NCBI RefSeq assembly: GCF_028649395.1
Contig: NZ_JAQSUW010000014.1
Coordinates: forward strand, 371,131-435,130
Reading direction: 5' to 3'
Origin: Pseudomonas sp. Gutcm_11s
GTDB taxonomy: Bacteria; Pseudomonadota; Gammaproteobacteria; Pseudomonadales; Pseudomonadaceae
Length of the DNA stretch: 64,000 nucleotides
A program made the position numbers and the translations under genes. Under the pieces are notes generated by a model. It did not search any database. It saw only the letters and a program-made list of their open reading frames with translations, and was not told the origin of the DNA. Shown here piece by piece: positions 11,203 to 20,053 of this stretch; positions within the stretch are counted from its first letter, which is position 1, and each line of letters begins with the position of its first letter.

Positions 11203-12546
11203 ATGAGCACCTGCATCGTTCATTCCCTGCCCTATCGGGCCGATCCCGCCGCCTATTTCGCTCTCGTGCGCCAGGCGCCGGGAGCGGTGCTGCTGGATGC
11301 CGGGCGACCACAGGCCGAACGAGGGCGCTTCGACCTGCTCAGCGCCTGGCCGCTGCAGACCTTTTCGCCCGCCACGCATGAAGATGGAGAAGCCTTCCTT
11401 CAGCGCCTGCGCCAGGGGCTGGATGATCTCGGGCATGCCAACGCGCCAGCTGGGTTGGACCTGCCCTTCACGGGAGGCCTGATTGGCTATCTGGCCTATG
11501 ATTTTGGTCGCCGCCTGGAACAGCTACCCGGGCAATGCATAGACGACCTGCAACTGCCCGATGCTCGTTTTGGCCTGTATGGCTGGGCGCTGATCAGCGA
11601 CCACCAGCTGCAGACCAGCCAGTTGGTGTTTCATCCCAAGTTGGCGGCACCCGAGCGCGAACGCCTGACCCAACTGTTCGAGGCGAACGAGCCGCTTGCG
11701 AGCCCCCCCTTCGCCCTGCTGCAGCCGTTCCGCGCCAACCTGGATCAGGACAACTACCGGCAGGCCATCGAGCGCATCCAGTCTTATATCCAGGCCGGCG
11801 ACTGTTACCAGGTCAACTTCGCCCAGCGCTTCCAAGCGCCCTGCCAAGGCGATGCCTGGGACGCCTATAAGACCCTGCGCGCAGCATGCCCCACACCCTT
11901 TTCCGGCTTCCAGGCCCTGGATAACGGCGACGCCATCCTCAGCCTTTCCCCGGAGCGATTCCTCCAGGTCAGCCAGGGCCACGTGGAGACACGCCCGATC
12001 AAGGGAACGCGCCCACGCGGAGCCGACAGCGCAGAAGACCAGGCCAATGCCGCCGAGCTACTGGCCAGCCCCAAGGATCGCGCCGAAAACCTGATGATCG
12101 TCGACCTGCTGCGCAACGATCTCGGACGCAGCTGCCGCACCGGCACGGTCAGCGTGCCAGAGCTGTTCGCACTGGAGAGCTACCCCAACGTTCACCACCT
12201 GGTCAGCGCGGTAACCGGTGAGCTGGCGGATGGCTGCGACGCACTCGATCTGATCGCCGGCAGCTTTCCTGGCGGCTCGATCACCGGGGCCCCGAAGATT
12301 CGCGCCATGCAGATCATCGATGAGTTGGAGCCGACCCGTCGCGGGCTTTACTGCGGCTCCCTTCTTTATCTCGACGTGCGCGGCGAGCTGGACAGCTCCA
12401 TCGCCATCCGCAGTCTGCTGATCAAGGACGGCACCGTCAGCTGCTGGGGCGGCGGCGGCATCGTGGCGGACTCGGACTGGCAGGCGGAATACCAGGAGTC
12501 CATCACCAAGGTGAAAGTGCTGCTGCAGACGCTGGAAGCGCTTTGA
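11203..12546 (+). CDS. pabB: Aminodeoxychorismate synthase component I
   Basis: This 447-residue chorismate-binding enzyme makes 4-amino-4-deoxychorismate for folate synthesis. The start MSTCIVHSLPYRADP is chosen because the open frame upstream overlaps the preceding terminator. The family's conserved IKGTRPRG and late GSITGAPK segments are present. There is no fused glutaminase or lyase domain, so PabA and PabC must be encoded elsewhere. Anthranilate synthase TrpE is a related family, but the short length and the position next to thrH support PabB. No good ribosome-binding site is visible. Confidence 0.9.
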   Translation: MSTCIVHSLPYRADPAAYFALVRQAPGAVLLDAGRPQAERGRFDLLSAWPLQTFSPATHEDGEAFLQRLRQGLDDLGHANAPAGLDLPFTGGLIGYLAYDFGRRLEQLPGQCIDDLQLPDARFGLYGWALISDHQLQTSQLVFHPKLAAPERERLTQLFEANEPLASPPFALLQPFRANLDQDNYRQAIERIQSYIQAGDCYQVNFAQRFQAPCQGDAWDAYKTLRAACPTPFSGFQALDNGDAILSLSPERFLQVSQGHVETRPIKGTRPRGADSAEDQANAAELLASPKDRAENLMIVDLLRNDLGRSCRTGTVSVPELFALESYPNVHHLVSAVTGELADGCDALDLIAGSFPGGSITGAPKIRAMQIIDELEPTRRGLYCGSLLYLDVRGELDSSIAIRSLLIKDGTVSCWGGGGIVADSDWQAEYQESITKVKVLLQTLEAL

Positions 12547-12555
12547 ACATCCATA

Positions 12556-12583
12556 AAAAAGGCCCGCAGATGCAGGCCTTTTT
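12556..12583. terminator. Bidirectional terminator between pabB and thrH
   Basis: AAAAAGGCC and GGCCTTTTT arms flank a 10-base loop between the convergent genes, giving a T-run on both strands. Confidence 0.85.
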
Positions 12584-12597
12584 CATTGCGGCGAACC

Positions 12598-13215
12598 TTA
12601 CAGGCTCAGCTCGCGATTGGACGCCTTGAGGAACTCGCGCTTGAGATCCTCATAGGTGTGCACCGCCGGGAATTGCGGGAACTCGCGAATCACGTTGTCC
12701 GGCGCATGGAACAGGATGCCGGCGTGGGCTTCGCTGAGCATGGTGGTGTCGTTGTACGAGTCGCCAGCAGCGATCACGCGGTAGTACAGGCTCTTGAAGG
12801 CGATGACCGACTGGCGCTTGGGGTCTTTCTGGCGCAGCTGATAGCCCACCACCCGATCGGTCTCGTCGGTGATCAGTTTGTGGCACAGCAGAGCCGGGAA
12901 GCCCAGCTGACGCATCAGCGGCTGGGAGAACTCGTAGAAGGTGTCGGACAGGATCACGACCTGGAAACGCTCGCGCAGCCAGTCGACGAACTCCACCGCG
13001 CCCTCCAGGGGCTTGAGGGTGGCGATCACTTCCTGAATGTCCTTCAGCTTCAGGCCGTGCTCGTCGAGGATGCGCAGGCGCTGCTTCATCAGCACGTCGT
13101 AGTCAGGAATATCGCGGGTGGTGGCCTTGAGCGCTTCGATACCGGTTTTTTCGGCGAAGGCGATCCAGATTTCCGGAACCAATACACCTTCGAGGTCGAG
13201 GCAGGCGATTTCCAC
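12598..13215 (-). CDS. thrH: ThrH phosphoserine phosphatase / homoserine kinase
   Basis: This 205-residue HAD-superfamily enzyme matches Pseudomonas ThrH almost throughout. ThrH dephosphorylates phosphoserine and can pass the phosphate to homoserine, bypassing a classical ThrB. The HAD nucleophile motif reads DLEGV (D7, with glutamate at 9 instead of the usual aspartate), a ThrH feature. Later HAD motifs are visible as ILSDTFYEF and AAGDSYNDTTML. The start is GTG at 13215, supported by AGGAG about 6 bases upstream. It stands alone between convergent pabB and the divergent CysH-like gene. Confidence 0.95.
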   Translation of the reverse strand: MEIACLDLEGVLVPEIWIAFAEKTGIEALKATTRDIPDYDVLMKQRLRILDEHGLKLKDIQEVIATLKPLEGAVEFVDWLRERFQVVILSDTFYEFSQPLMRQLGFPALLCHKLITDETDRVVGYQLRQKDPKRQSVIAFKSLYYRVIAAGDSYNDTTMLSEAHAGILFHAPDNVIREFPQFPAVHTYEDLKREFLKASNRELSL

Positions 13216-13357
13216 GGGCGACTCCTAACAGACAGTGAGAGGGCCGGCACTCTAGCAGCATGGCGAGTCGCTGGTAAACCGGGCGAGCCGGTGGTTGAGC
13301 CCGATCGAGGCTGGTAACATTCTGCCCCTCGAATTGACTGCCCACAGGAATGCTCAG

Positions 13358-13978
13358 ATGACCCTCGATCTGGCTCGCATCAACGCCGAACTCGGGAAAG
13401 ACGCCGAAAAACTCGTGGAATGGGCCCTGAGCCTGGGCAAGACGGCGATCTGCACCACCAACTTCCGCCCCTTCGAGGCGGTCATCCTGCACATGGTGAC
13501 TTGCGTCAAGCCGGACACCCAGGTGATCTGGATGGACAACGGCTACAACACCGAAGCGACCTACAAGTTCGCCGACGAAGTCACCAAGCAGCTTGGCCTC
13601 AACCTGAAAACCTATCTGCCGCTGCGCTCTCGCGCCCATCGCGAAGCCATCGACGGCCCAGTACCGGCGCTGGACGACCCGCGTCACGCCGCCTTCACCG
13701 AAGAGGTCAAGCTGGAGCCCTTCGCTCGCGCCCTGCGTGAAGCCGCCCCGCAGGTCTGGTTCACCGCCCTGCGCGCCAGTGACACCGCCGTGCGGGCACA
13801 GATGGACCCGGTGAGCGTCAACCCGGACGGCCTGATCAAGGTCGCCCCGCTGCTGCACTGGAGCTCCAAGGAGCTGTACGAATATCTGGTGAAGCACAAC
13901 CTGCCTAACAACTTCGACTACTTCGACCCAACCAAGGGCGAAGACAATCGCGAGTGCGGCCTGCACCTCAGTCACTGA
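13358..13978 (+). CDS. PAPS reductase-family (CysH-like) protein, short and divergent
   Basis: The 206-residue product aligns by eye to CysH. It ends in RECGLHLSH, carrying the family's catalytic C-terminal cysteine (C200 in ECGLH). It lacks the CC...CxxC iron-sulfur cysteines of APS reductases. Compared with E. coli PAPS reductase the phosphate-binding SSSFG segment reads TTNFR, the RREQSGSR segment reads RASDTAVR, and about 20 residues before ECGLH are missing. The ATG at 13358 is chosen over an upstream in-frame ATG because AGGA lies upstream and the family begins here. The neighbour cysB suggests sulfur regulation. It may be a non-canonical reductase; I would not assume it makes sulfite. 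Confidence 0.7.
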   Translation: MTLDLARINAELGKDAEKLVEWALSLGKTAICTTNFRPFEAVILHMVTCVKPDTQVIWMDNGYNTEATYKFADEVTKQLGLNLKTYLPLRSRAHREAIDGPVPALDDPRHAAFTEEVKLEPFARALREAAPQVWFTALRASDTAVRAQMDPVSVNPDGLIKVAPLLHWSSKELYEYLVKHNLPNNFDYFDPTKGEDNRECGLHLSH

Positions 13979-13990
13979 GGCTGTAGAACA

Positions 13991-14018
13991 AAAAAGGGCG
14001 CCGAGAGGCGCCCTTTTT
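13991..14018. terminator. Bidirectional terminator between cysH-like gene and cysB
   Basis: Perfect 12-base arms (AAAAAGGGCGCC and its complement) flank a 4-base GAGA loop between convergent genes. Confidence 0.92.
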
Positions 14019-14031
14019 CATACCTGGATAA

Positions 14032-15015
<984 letters not shown>

Positions 15016-15143
15016 TCAAAGCAGATAGACGCTGACCGAATTTGCCGACACAGCGATATAACCATATTAACGGTTTAGAGATAAAACTAGACGATTTTTT
15101 GAGTTGTGCATGCCGTTCGTCTAACGACTGGCGATAAGGGTCG

Positions 15144-15629
15144 CTAGCGATGCTGCAGCATCGGCACCAGGTAGACCGGAGTGTCCGACAGCTGCAACAG
15201 TCGTGCTGCCGTTCTGCCGAGCGGAATATCGTGCGCCGCGCCATGGCTGTGACTGCCTACGACCAACAGATCGACGCCTAGTTTCCGTGCCTCTTCGAGA
15301 ATCACCTGGGCCGGATCTCCCTGCACTACTCGTACGCTGCGGACTATCTGCATGTCCTGCTGTTGCTCCCCCATCTCATCACGGAAGCCTTCCAGCACGC
15401 GCTGCTCGATGCTGGCCATTACGGTGGTCAGGCCCTTGCTGCGCAGTTCCTGTAGCGTCTTTTCATCTAGATAGGTGTTCAGTACCGACTCGGCGAACAG
15501 CCCCATTGGCTCGACTGCATGCACGACATGCAATTCAGCATTAAAAGCCTTGGCGAGAGACAACGCGTGCTGCAGCACGTAAGGGGCATAGAGCCCCAGA
15601 TCGGTGGCATAGAGAATCGAGCGCAGCAT
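15144..15629 (-). CDS. Universal stress protein (UspA family)
   Basis: The product is a single 161-residue Usp domain. The ATP-binding G-2X-G-9X-G(S/T)-type motif appears near the C-terminus as VVGSHSHGAAHDIPLGRTA. Such proteins bind ATP and support survival of stress or anaerobiosis; the exact function is unknown. AGGAGG sits just upstream of the start. The gene is upstream of and co-directional with cysB, separated by a 137-base AT-rich gap, so co-transcription is doubtful. Confidence 0.9.
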   Translation of the reverse strand: MLRSILYATDLGLYAPYVLQHALSLAKAFNAELHVVHAVEPMGLFAESVLNTYLDEKTLQELRSKGLTTVMASIEQRVLEGFRDEMGEQQQDMQIVRSVRVVQGDPAQVILEEARKLGVDLLVVGSHSHGAAHDIPLGRTAARLLQLSDTPVYLVPMLQHR

Positions 15630-15734
15630 GGGGCCTCCTGAAATACCGCTAGGGCCTACAGCAAAGCTTAGCAGCGCTATTCGGCCGCCTCGGGATAGCC
15701 CATTGGCATTCAGGCAAGCTCTTGGAAAGAGCCT

Positions 15735-16118
15735 TCAAGGCAACTCGTCAGGCTCACGCGCCAAAGCTTGTTCCAGCATTGCAGAAAGCACGCCAGAGCG
15801 GAGTGCGGATTGCAAACTGCCAAAAAACTGGCCGTCACCAACCAGAAACAGGCTTGGCAAGTGGAATACCTCATAGCGCTGTACCAGCCCAGCGTTATTG
15901 CCGGCGTCCACCCAGCACAGGCGGTCAACGGCAAGTCCCATTCCAGGCAGTTCACGGCGCGCCCAGCGGCAACTGGCACAACCTATGCTGGTAAATATGA
16001 GCAGAGAGGTACCTGGCAGCTCCAGCAACCGACGATCAGCGTCGAAGTCTGTTAACTCCAGGCTGGGCACTATACTGTTCACGAGTGATGTCAAATGGAT
16101 GGCATCCGGAGTAGTCAC
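15735..16118 (-). CDS. Thioredoxin-fold protein
   Basis: The longest reading gives 127 residues from a GTG at 16118. The thioredoxin-like core has a CASC active site (C47, C50) and a downstream HLPSLFLV segment bearing the expected cis-proline. No signal peptide is seen, so it is probably a cytoplasmic thiol reductase or redox partner. The start is uncertain because this GTG lies one base from the divergent PilZ start; GTG codons at 16082 and 16070 are alternatives. The 105 bases between it and the usp gene show no clear element. Confidence 0.75.
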   Translation of the reverse strand: MTTPDAIHLTSLVNSIVPSLELTDFDADRRLLELPGTSLLIFTSIGCASCRWARRELPGMGLAVDRLCWVDAGNNAGLVQRYEVFHLPSLFLVGDGQFFGSLQSALRSGVLSAMLEQALAREPDELP

Positions 16119-16119
16119 A

Positions 16120-16542
16120 ATGCGTCGTTTTTTGCGTCACCCGAGCGATATGCCCGTGGAACTGGTCCAGCGCAAGCATGCATTCCTGCCGCGACAGCGC
16201 CTGAACAATATCAGCCTGGGCGGCGTAGCGTGTAATTCCAGCAAGGGATTTCGCAAAGGCACGGCCGTTGAGTTGCGCATTCCCTTGCTTGGCGAGCAGG
16301 CCTGCTATCCAGGCGTGGTGGCGTGGTGTCGCAAACAGCAGCCCGACAGTTATCTGGTGGGCATCGCCTTCATCGACGAAGACACCCTGTTCCGCGCCCG
16401 CATGGTCGAGCAGGTCTGCCAGATCGAACACTACCGCCACCAACGCGAACAGGAACTGGGCAAGCCATTGGAAGTAGAAACCATCGCCCGCGAGTGGATA
16501 GCCCTGCACGCCGCCGAGTTCCCCAGCACGCAAATCCACTGA
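16120..16542 (+). CDS. PilZ-domain protein (predicted c-di-GMP binding)
   Basis: The 140-residue protein begins MRRFLRHP, giving the RxxxR half of the PilZ c-di-GMP site at residues 2-6. NISLGG at residues 30-35 provides the (D/N)xSxxG half. A beta-barrel-length segment follows, then a charged helical tail (IEHYRHQREQELGK). GGAG lies 8 bases upstream of the ATG. There is no linked enzymatic domain, so it is likely a stand-alone c-di-GMP effector; its partner is unknown. Confidence 0.85.
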   Translation: MRRFLRHPSDMPVELVQRKHAFLPRQRLNNISLGGVACNSSKGFRKGTAVELRIPLLGEQACYPGVVAWCRKQQPDSYLVGIAFIDEDTLFRARMVEQVCQIEHYRHQREQELGKPLEVETIAREWIALHAAEFPSTQIH

Positions 16543-16652
16543 TCCTGCCATTGTCTAGGCAGCCTTGAACGCGTTAAGGTTCCTGTCCCCCGCTGCGCCC
16601 CATGATTCCGCCTGAAGAGGCGCTCGGCTCCCGTGACCTGACGAGTACCACG

Positions 16653-17729
16653 ATGGCTGATTTACCGATTGACGATCTCAACGTTTCATCCAATGAAACC
16701 CTGATCACCCCGGCGCAGCTCAAGCGCGAAATCCCCCTCACCGAAGCAGCACAGCGCACAGTGGCGCATGGTCGCCAGGTGGTTCGCAACATCCTCGATG
16801 GCAAGGATCACCGCCTGTTCGTGGTGGTAGGCCCCTGCTCCATCCATGACATCAAGGCCGCCCACGAATATGCCGAGCGCCTCAAGGTGCTGGCTGCAGA
16901 GGTTTCTGACAGCCTGTTCCTGGTCATGCGCGTGTATTTCGAGAAGCCGCGCACTACCGTCGGCTGGAAAGGCCTGATCAACGATCCCTACCTGGATGAC
17001 TCGTTCAAGATCCAGGATGGCCTGCACATCGGCCGCCAGCTGCTGCGCGACCTGGCCGAAATGGGCCTGCCGACAGCCACCGAGGCACTCGACCCCATTT
17101 CCCCGCAGTACCTGCAGGACCTGATCAGTTGGTCTGCCATTGGCGCTCGTACCACCGAGTCCCAGACTCACCGCGAGATGGCCTCGGGCCTGTCCTCGGC
17201 CGTGGGCTTCAAGAACGGTACCGACGGCGGCCTGACCGTGGCGATCAACGCCCTGCAATCGGTCTCCAGCCCGCACCGTTTCCTCGGCATCAACCAGGAA
17301 GGCGGTGTTTCCATCGTCACCACCAAGGGCAACGCCTACGGTCATGTGGTGTTGCGCGGTGGCAATGGCAAGCCCAACTACGACTCTGTCAGCGTTGCGA
17401 TCTGCGAGCAGGAACTGGCCAAGGCCAAGATCAGCCCGAACATCATGGTCGACTGCAGCCACGCCAACTCCAACAAGGACCCTGCTCTGCAGCCGCTGGT
17501 CATGGAGAACGTGGCCAACCAGATCCTCGAAGGCAACAACTCCATCGTCGGCCTGATGGTGGAAAGCCATCTGGGCTGGGGCAGCCAGTCGATCCCGAAA
17601 GATCTTTGCGATCTCAAATACGGCGTATCCATCACCGACGCCTGCATCGATTGGGATACCACCGAGAAGACCTTGCGCAGCATGCATGCCAAGCTCAAGG
17701 ACGTTCTGCCCAAGCGCCAGCGCGGCTGA
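16653..17729 (+). CDS. 3-deoxy-7-phosphoheptulonate (DAHP) synthase, class I
   Basis: This class I alpha DAHP synthase performs the first step of aromatic amino acid synthesis, joining PEP and erythrose 4-phosphate. The start MADLPIDDLN gives 358 residues, the usual length; an ATG at 16602 would add 17 atypical residues. Family segments VVGPCSIHD, RVYFEKPRTTVGWKG and VDCSHANSNKD are present. I cannot assign the Phe-, Tyr- or Trp-sensitive isoform from sequence alone, so no aroF/G/H symbol is given. A strong terminator follows. Confidence 0.93.
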   Translation: MADLPIDDLNVSSNETLITPAQLKREIPLTEAAQRTVAHGRQVVRNILDGKDHRLFVVVGPCSIHDIKAAHEYAERLKVLAAEVSDSLFLVMRVYFEKPRTTVGWKGLINDPYLDDSFKIQDGLHIGRQLLRDLAEMGLPTATEALDPISPQYLQDLISWSAIGARTTESQTHREMASGLSSAVGFKNGTDGGLTVAINALQSVSSPHRFLGINQEGGVSIVTTKGNAYGHVVLRGGNGKPNYDSVSVAICEQELAKAKISPNIMVDCSHANSNKDPALQPLVMENVANQILEGNNSIVGLMVESHLGWGSQSIPKDLCDLKYGVSITDACIDWDTTEKTLRSMHAKLKDVLPKRQRG

Positions 17730-17745
17730 CGATCGCAGAAATGAA

Positions 17746-17771
17746 AACGCCGGGCATTGCCCGGCGTTTTT
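17746..17771. terminator. Terminator between DAHP synthase and GNAT genes
   Basis: Ten-base arms (17746-17755 and 17759-17768) with a 3-base loop run into a T-tract on the plus strand. A-rich bases upstream allow use on the minus strand too. Confidence 0.9.
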
Positions 17772-17786
17772 CTTTGGGGCCTCAGC

Positions 17787-18065
17787 TCAATGCTTGAGCT
17801 GGCGCTGACGGCGCTCCAGGTAGCGCTCCACGTAGGAGCAGGACGGAATCACCGTGTAACCCATGGACTCGGCGTACTCCAGCGCCTGTTCGGTCAGCGC
17901 TGCAGCAATGCCGCGGCCACGCAACGGATTCGGCACAAAGGTGCGGTAGATGTCGAGCGTCTGCTTGCCCAGATCCATGTAGGCCAGATAGGCGCGGTGG
18001 CCGTCGATCACGGCCTCGAACTGATGACCCGCCTGGTCATGGTGGATGGACAACCCCTCGCTCAT
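17787..18065 (-). CDS. Small GNAT-type N-acetyltransferase
   Basis: The 92-residue protein resembles the compact YjdJ-like GNAT family (PF14542). The acetyl-CoA pyrophosphate-binding loop is visible as RGRGIAAAL, and a late IPSCSYVERYLERR segment matches the family end. Substrates of these small acetyltransferases are unknown. It stands alone, convergent with the DAHP synthase gene. Confidence 0.85.
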   Translation of the reverse strand: MSEGLSIHHDQAGHQFEAVIDGHRAYLAYMDLGKQTLDIYRTFVPNPLRGRGIAAALTEQALEYAESMGYTVIPSCSYVERYLERRQRQLKH

Positions 18066-18549
18066 TTCATCTCCTCATTGCGCACTAGAAAACGCCTCTA
18101 CCTTAACGATCTTTTCCCGCCAGAGAAACAATTCAGTCGTCTTGTTGGCAGTTAGAGGGTGCCAATCAGCCGCGCCAAGAATCAACTGTAGCCCCATGTT
18201 GGCCACATCGAAGACTCCCGGCACCAACCATCTCGCCTGACTCAACTTCTGCCCCCTGCGGGCAGAGCATCGACCTGCAAAAGCCTACTGGGTTCCATTA
18301 TCCCGCCAAGCAACCCGTGAGTCAGATATAGACCTTGCGAAACTACATCTCGCGCATCCCTCAGTCGCACAGTTCTTATCGAGCGGCACAAGTAACGATC
18401 CGGGAAAAATGCACTGTCGTACCAACAAAAAGACCAGCGGAGTTAGCCTAACTTCGCTGTAGAACCTCGGGAACTGTATGTTTTTTAAACAGAAAACAAT
18501 AAAACCCAAGCGGATCGTGATTTTTTTTGCATCCCTTGCTTCCGCTCGG

Positions 18550-18577
18550 TTTACTTACTAAAAGTAATGGGTAGTAT
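18550..18577 (+). promoter_or_regulatory. Candidate oprI promoter
   Basis: A -35-like TTTACT (18550-18555), a 16-base spacer and a -10-like TAGTAT (18572-18577) lie about 70 bases before the oprI start. The match is moderate. Confidence 0.4.
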
Positions 18578-18588
18578 GTAGCCCGGCT

Positions 18589-18610
18589 AATTTCCCACGA
18601 TCGGGAAATT
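18589..18610 (+). other. Stem-loop in the oprI 5' leader
   Basis: Perfect 8-base arms AATTTCCC and GGGAAATT flank a 6-base loop. The element sits between the predicted promoter and the AAGGGGA ribosome-binding site. It may help stabilise the oprI mRNA. Confidence 0.5.
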
Positions 18611-18645
18611 GCTTTTCATGGAAAGTCCACCTTAAGGGGAACACG

Positions 18646-18897
18646 ATGAACAACGTTCTGAAATTCTCTGCTCTGGCTCTGGCCGCCGTTCTGGCCACCG
18701 GTTGCAGCAGCGTATCCAAAGAAACCGAAGCCCGTCTGACCGCTACCGAAGACGCCGCTGCCCGCGCTCAAGCTCGTGCAGACGAAGCCTACCGCAAGGC
18801 CGACGAGGCTCTGGCTGCTGCTCAGAAGGCTCAGCAAACTGCTGACGAAGCCAACGAGCGCGCTCTGCGTATGCTGGAAAAAGCCAGCCGCAAGTAA
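18646..18897 (+). CDS. oprI: Major outer membrane murein lipoprotein OprI
   Basis: This 83-residue Lpp-type lipoprotein has a lipoprotein signal peptide ending in the lipobox ATGC (cysteine at residue 20). A long alanine-rich heptad-like coiled coil fills the rest, and the protein ends in a C-terminal lysine. The lysine is the residue Lpp-family proteins use for covalent attachment to peptidoglycan. AAGGGGA lies just upstream of the start. The protein tethers the outer membrane to the wall. It is followed by a strong terminator and faces an L,D-transpeptidase gene, the enzyme class that makes the Lpp-murein link. Confidence 0.96.
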   Translation: MNNVLKFSALALAAVLATGCSSVSKETEARLTATEDAAARAQARADEAYRKADEALAAAQKAQQTADEANERALRMLEKASRK

Positions 18898-18917
18898 TTC
18901 TTGCCAAGGCTTTGAAG

Positions 18918-18949
18918 AAGCCGATTCGGTTCGCCGAGTCGGCTTTTTT
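18918..18949 (+). terminator. oprI terminator
   Basis: An 11-base stem with one G-U pair (18919-18929 and 18934-18944) closes on a stable TTCG tetraloop and is followed by six T. Confidence 0.93.
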
Positions 18950-18977
18950 AATGCCCGCGATTTATTCCGGGCATTAA
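18948..18977. repeat. Perfect 10-base inverted repeat between two terminators
   Basis: TTAATGCCCG and CGGGCATTAA are separated by 10 bases. The repeat lies between, and slightly overlaps, the oprI terminator and the opposing transpeptidase terminator. Confidence 0.6.
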
Positions 18978-19011
18978 AAAAGCCCGCTTACATCGCTGCA
19001 GGCGGGCTTTT
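18975..19011 (-). terminator. L,D-transpeptidase gene terminator
   Basis: Eight-base arms (18980-18987 and 19002-19009) precede a T-run when read on the minus strand. Confidence 0.85.
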
Positions 19012-19026
19012 GAGTGCAGCAACAAA

Positions 19027-19980
19027 TCACATTTCCAGAGGCGCAGCCTCATGGTTGGCGACGGCGTCCTGCGGAATGGCGATCTCGATCGGCATCCCAT
19101 CTTCGGACGCGACTACCTCGCGCACCATTTCCCAATCCAGGCGCATGCTGCCGCCCAGCTGCTCATTCTTCAGCAGGGCATTGATGACCGCAGTGTGCTT
19201 GTCCACTACGGAAGGCTCGCCGCTATCACTCAGAGGCTCGTGAGCTTCCAGATAGACCTTGCCGCCACTTACACCAAACTTGTACGGCTCGTTGATGATG
19301 CGCACAGAAGTACCGACCGGCGCCATTTTCGCCAGCTCCAGCACGTTGTTGTTGAGCATGCGGAAGCAGCCATGACTGACGCGCATGCCGATGCCGAACT
19401 TCTTGTTCGAGCCATGAATGAGGTAGCCCGGAGTACCCAGGGTGAACTTGAACGGCCCCAGCGGATTGTCCGGACCCGGCGGCACGTAGGCCGGCAGCGG
19501 ATCGCCGTCGGCGGCGTGTTCGGCGCGGATGGACGCAGGTGGCGACCAGCCCGGGTTCGGTGTCTTGGCGGTCACGGTGGTGTGTGCGATCGGCGAGCCC
19601 CAGCCTTCACGACCGATACCCAGCGGGAAGGTGTGCACCACATTCTGCCCTTTGGGGAAGTAGTACATACGGTATTCGGCCAGGTTGATCACGATGCCTT
19701 CGCGCGGTCCCGGCGGCAGGATGTAGCGAGTCGGCAGGATGATCTCAGCACCCTCGCCAGGCAGCCAGGCGTCGACGCCCGGGTTGGCGGCCACCATTTC
19801 CAGATAGCCAAGGTCGTTGGCCGTAGCGAGGTCGGCAAAGGTATCTTCGTACTTGGCCTTGATCACCTGGATCTGACCGACGATATCTTCGCCCGGTGGC
19901 GGCAGAGGCAGCTCGAGGGCGGCGACAGGGCCGGCCACGATCAGGCTGGCGAAGCTCAGGGAGCGGGCGAGCGACAACAT
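19027..19980 (-). CDS. L,D-transpeptidase (YkuD/ErfK family) with LysM-like region
   Basis: The start MLSLARSLSFASL gives 317 residues with a signal peptide ending near ALEL. Residues 33-88 look like a LysM peptidoglycan-binding region. The YkuD catalytic motif follows as LIHGSNK (H189) and SHGCFRM (H203, C205). Such enzymes make 3-3 cross-links or attach Lpp-type lipoproteins to diaminopimelate. Its position facing oprI favours the attachment role, but this is inference. The open frame extends 93 codons upstream into the next gene, which I reject as coding. Confidence 0.92.
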   Translation of the reverse strand: MLSLARSLSFASLIVAGPVAALELPLPPPGEDIVGQIQVIKAKYEDTFADLATANDLGYLEMVAANPGVDAWLPGEGAEIILPTRYILPPGPREGIVINLAEYRMYYFPKGQNVVHTFPLGIGREGWGSPIAHTTVTAKTPNPGWSPPASIRAEHAADGDPLPAYVPPGPDNPLGPFKFTLGTPGYLIHGSNKKFGIGMRVSHGCFRMLNNNVLELAKMAPVGTSVRIINEPYKFGVSGGKVYLEAHEPLSDSGEPSVVDKHTAVINALLKNEQLGGSMRLDWEMVREVVASEDGMPIEIAIPQDAVANHEAAPLEM

Positions 19981-20053
19981 CCGTAAATCCTTGGCATGAA
20001 TGGCTGATGGAAAGTTGAAGATTGTACACCGGCCGCAAGCGCGCCGGGAGGGC

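Larger units (their letters stand above)
18066..18645. other. 580-bp AT-rich intergenic region upstream of oprI
   Basis: This is the only gap over 300 bases in the window and is clearly AT-richer than its surroundings. The right-hand 100 bases hold a likely oprI promoter and 5' leader. The remaining 450 bases have no ORF I can support; a 74-codon minus-strand frame looks random. A small RNA or a long regulatory region for the abundantly expressed oprI is possible but not shown. Confidence 0.5.

Noticed and set aside
16065..16099. TTGACA...TATAGT as a promoter for the thioredoxin-like gene
   Set aside because: The spacing is only 14 bases and the -10 would lie within the longest reading frame; too weak to annotate.
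18285..18509. 74-codon minus-strand ORF in the AT-rich gap before oprI
   Set aside because: No ribosome-binding site, no recognisable family and ordinary random-frame length for AT-rich DNA. Noted only as a possibility.
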